64,000 nt of DNA from Sinonovacula constricta (lineage: Eukaryota; Mollusca; Bivalvia; Cardiida; Solecurtidae), in contig CM017563.1 of the NCBI GenBank assembly GCA_007844125.1, positions 36,992,019 through 37,056,018 on the forward strand, written 5' to 3'. The notes beneath the pieces were generated by a model, which did no database searches, was not told the DNA's origin, and saw only the letters and a list, made by a program, of their open reading frames with translations. Made by a program: the position numbers and the translations under genes. Numbering within the stretch: the first letter of the stretch is position 1; each line of letters begins with the position of its first letter. Below, piece after piece: positions 63,371 to 64,000 of the stretch.

Positions 63371-63560
63371 ATAACAACAAGATATATATTGTATTGTTTA
63401 ACATCTAGATATCTATTGTATAACAACAAGATATCCATCTCTAACAACTATACAGTTATTGTCAAACAACTAGATATTTATGTCTAACAACTAGATATAT
63501 ATATATTGTCTGATAACTAGATATATATTCTCTAACTTCTGAATATGTATTCTTAACTTC
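63371..63560. repeat. Minisatellite, right piece
   Basis: Degenerate units of about 25-30 bp around TCTAACAACTAGATATATAT. The same unit flanks the mariner on the left (57,437-57,478). Confidence 0.8.
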
Positions 63561-63889
63561 CAGATATAAATGATAGTATCCGATTGTCCTATAATGGGTA
63601 AAATGTACAGTATCACGTGTCACAATTGATAAAATGCCGTGAGATGACATAATCATCAAATTAAGTATTTCACGCCATTAGACGTTGAACATAAAACCCA
63701 TACTAGTCTGAATCTATTACTGCCACGCGCGCGTAATCTTTATTTGATGAGAGGTGCACATGTCACTTTAATATCATTTTCGCGCAAACTATTTGCTAAG
63801 ACCGGAAAAGTGTATGTTCATTCGATAATTGAAGATCGACTTTTAACACTATCAGACAAAGACATATATTGTAAGAATGTTTATACAGG
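63561..63889. other. unannotated stretch
   Basis: No gene recognised. The right end may be an extended 5' part of family C (ACTATCAGACAAAGACA resembles GTATCAGACACAG in copy 2). Confidence 0.4.
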
Positions 63890-64000
63890 CAACTTGAGCA
63901 TGCCAACGTTTAACTACGATCATACAATCCTTGATGCATGAAATACTTCAAATTCGTAGCTTAATATTTTACTTGAGCATCATACTGTACGCATCGTTGC
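63890..64000 (+). repeat. Family C, copy 4, cut by the window end
   Basis: TTGAGCATGCCAACGTTTAA, CCTTGATGCATGAAATACTT and CATACTGTACGCATCGTTGC match copies 1-3 in order. Confidence 0.65.

Overview
The window is AT-rich, intron- or intergene-like animal DNA. I find no convincing host gene, no rRNA and no functional tRNA gene in 64 kb. What can be recognised is almost entirely repeats: two Ty3/gypsy LTR retrotransposons, one mariner transposon, two families of palindromic non-autonomous DNA elements, at least three tRNA-derived SINE families, several dispersed repeats I cannot name, and many microsatellites. The repeat repertoire resembles that of bivalve molluscs as I remember it. This covers tRNA-SINEs with a shared central block, MITEs with CTGTGAAAGC ends, and a Gmr1-like gypsy element. 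The species is not determinable by eye.

Region by region. 1-34.9 kb: scattered SINEs (868, 5235, 9640, 12279, 19939 and fragments), a 53-bp tandem array (5464-5778), a pogo-like MITE (8861-9598), the repeat families called C, D and H here, and microsatellites. Long stretches show nothing recognisable. 34,898-43,885: a nearly intact 8,988-bp Gmr1-like element on the minus strand. It has 1.8-kb LTRs, a 5-bp target duplication (ACCTT), a primer site matching tRNA-Leu, a Gag with a SCAN-like capsid, and the unusual pol order protease-integrase-RT-RNase H. One in-frame TGA (gag/protease) and one -1 frame break (protease/integrase) interrupt it. A paralogous copy of its insertion locus without the element lies near 3.27 kb. 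44.9-57.4 kb: a SINE split by a 770-bp MITE, more family C and D copies, a 32-bp-arm hairpin and a perfect 77-bp-arm palindrome (55,075-55,233). 57,437-63,560: a three-layer nest. A short-unit AT-rich minisatellite was entered by a mariner transposon (minus strand, about 1.6 kb), which was entered in turn by a 4,258-bp Mag-like gypsy element (plus strand). Both coding elements in this nest are dead.

Relative ages by LTR comparison: the Gmr1-like LTRs differ by about three substitutions and two small repeat/indel differences over about 1.79 kb, so it is recent. The 190-bp LTRs of the second gypsy differ at about four sites (about 2%), so it is older, and the mariner it interrupts is older still. 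The genes here do not form a host pathway. Each set serves, or once served, replication of its own element.
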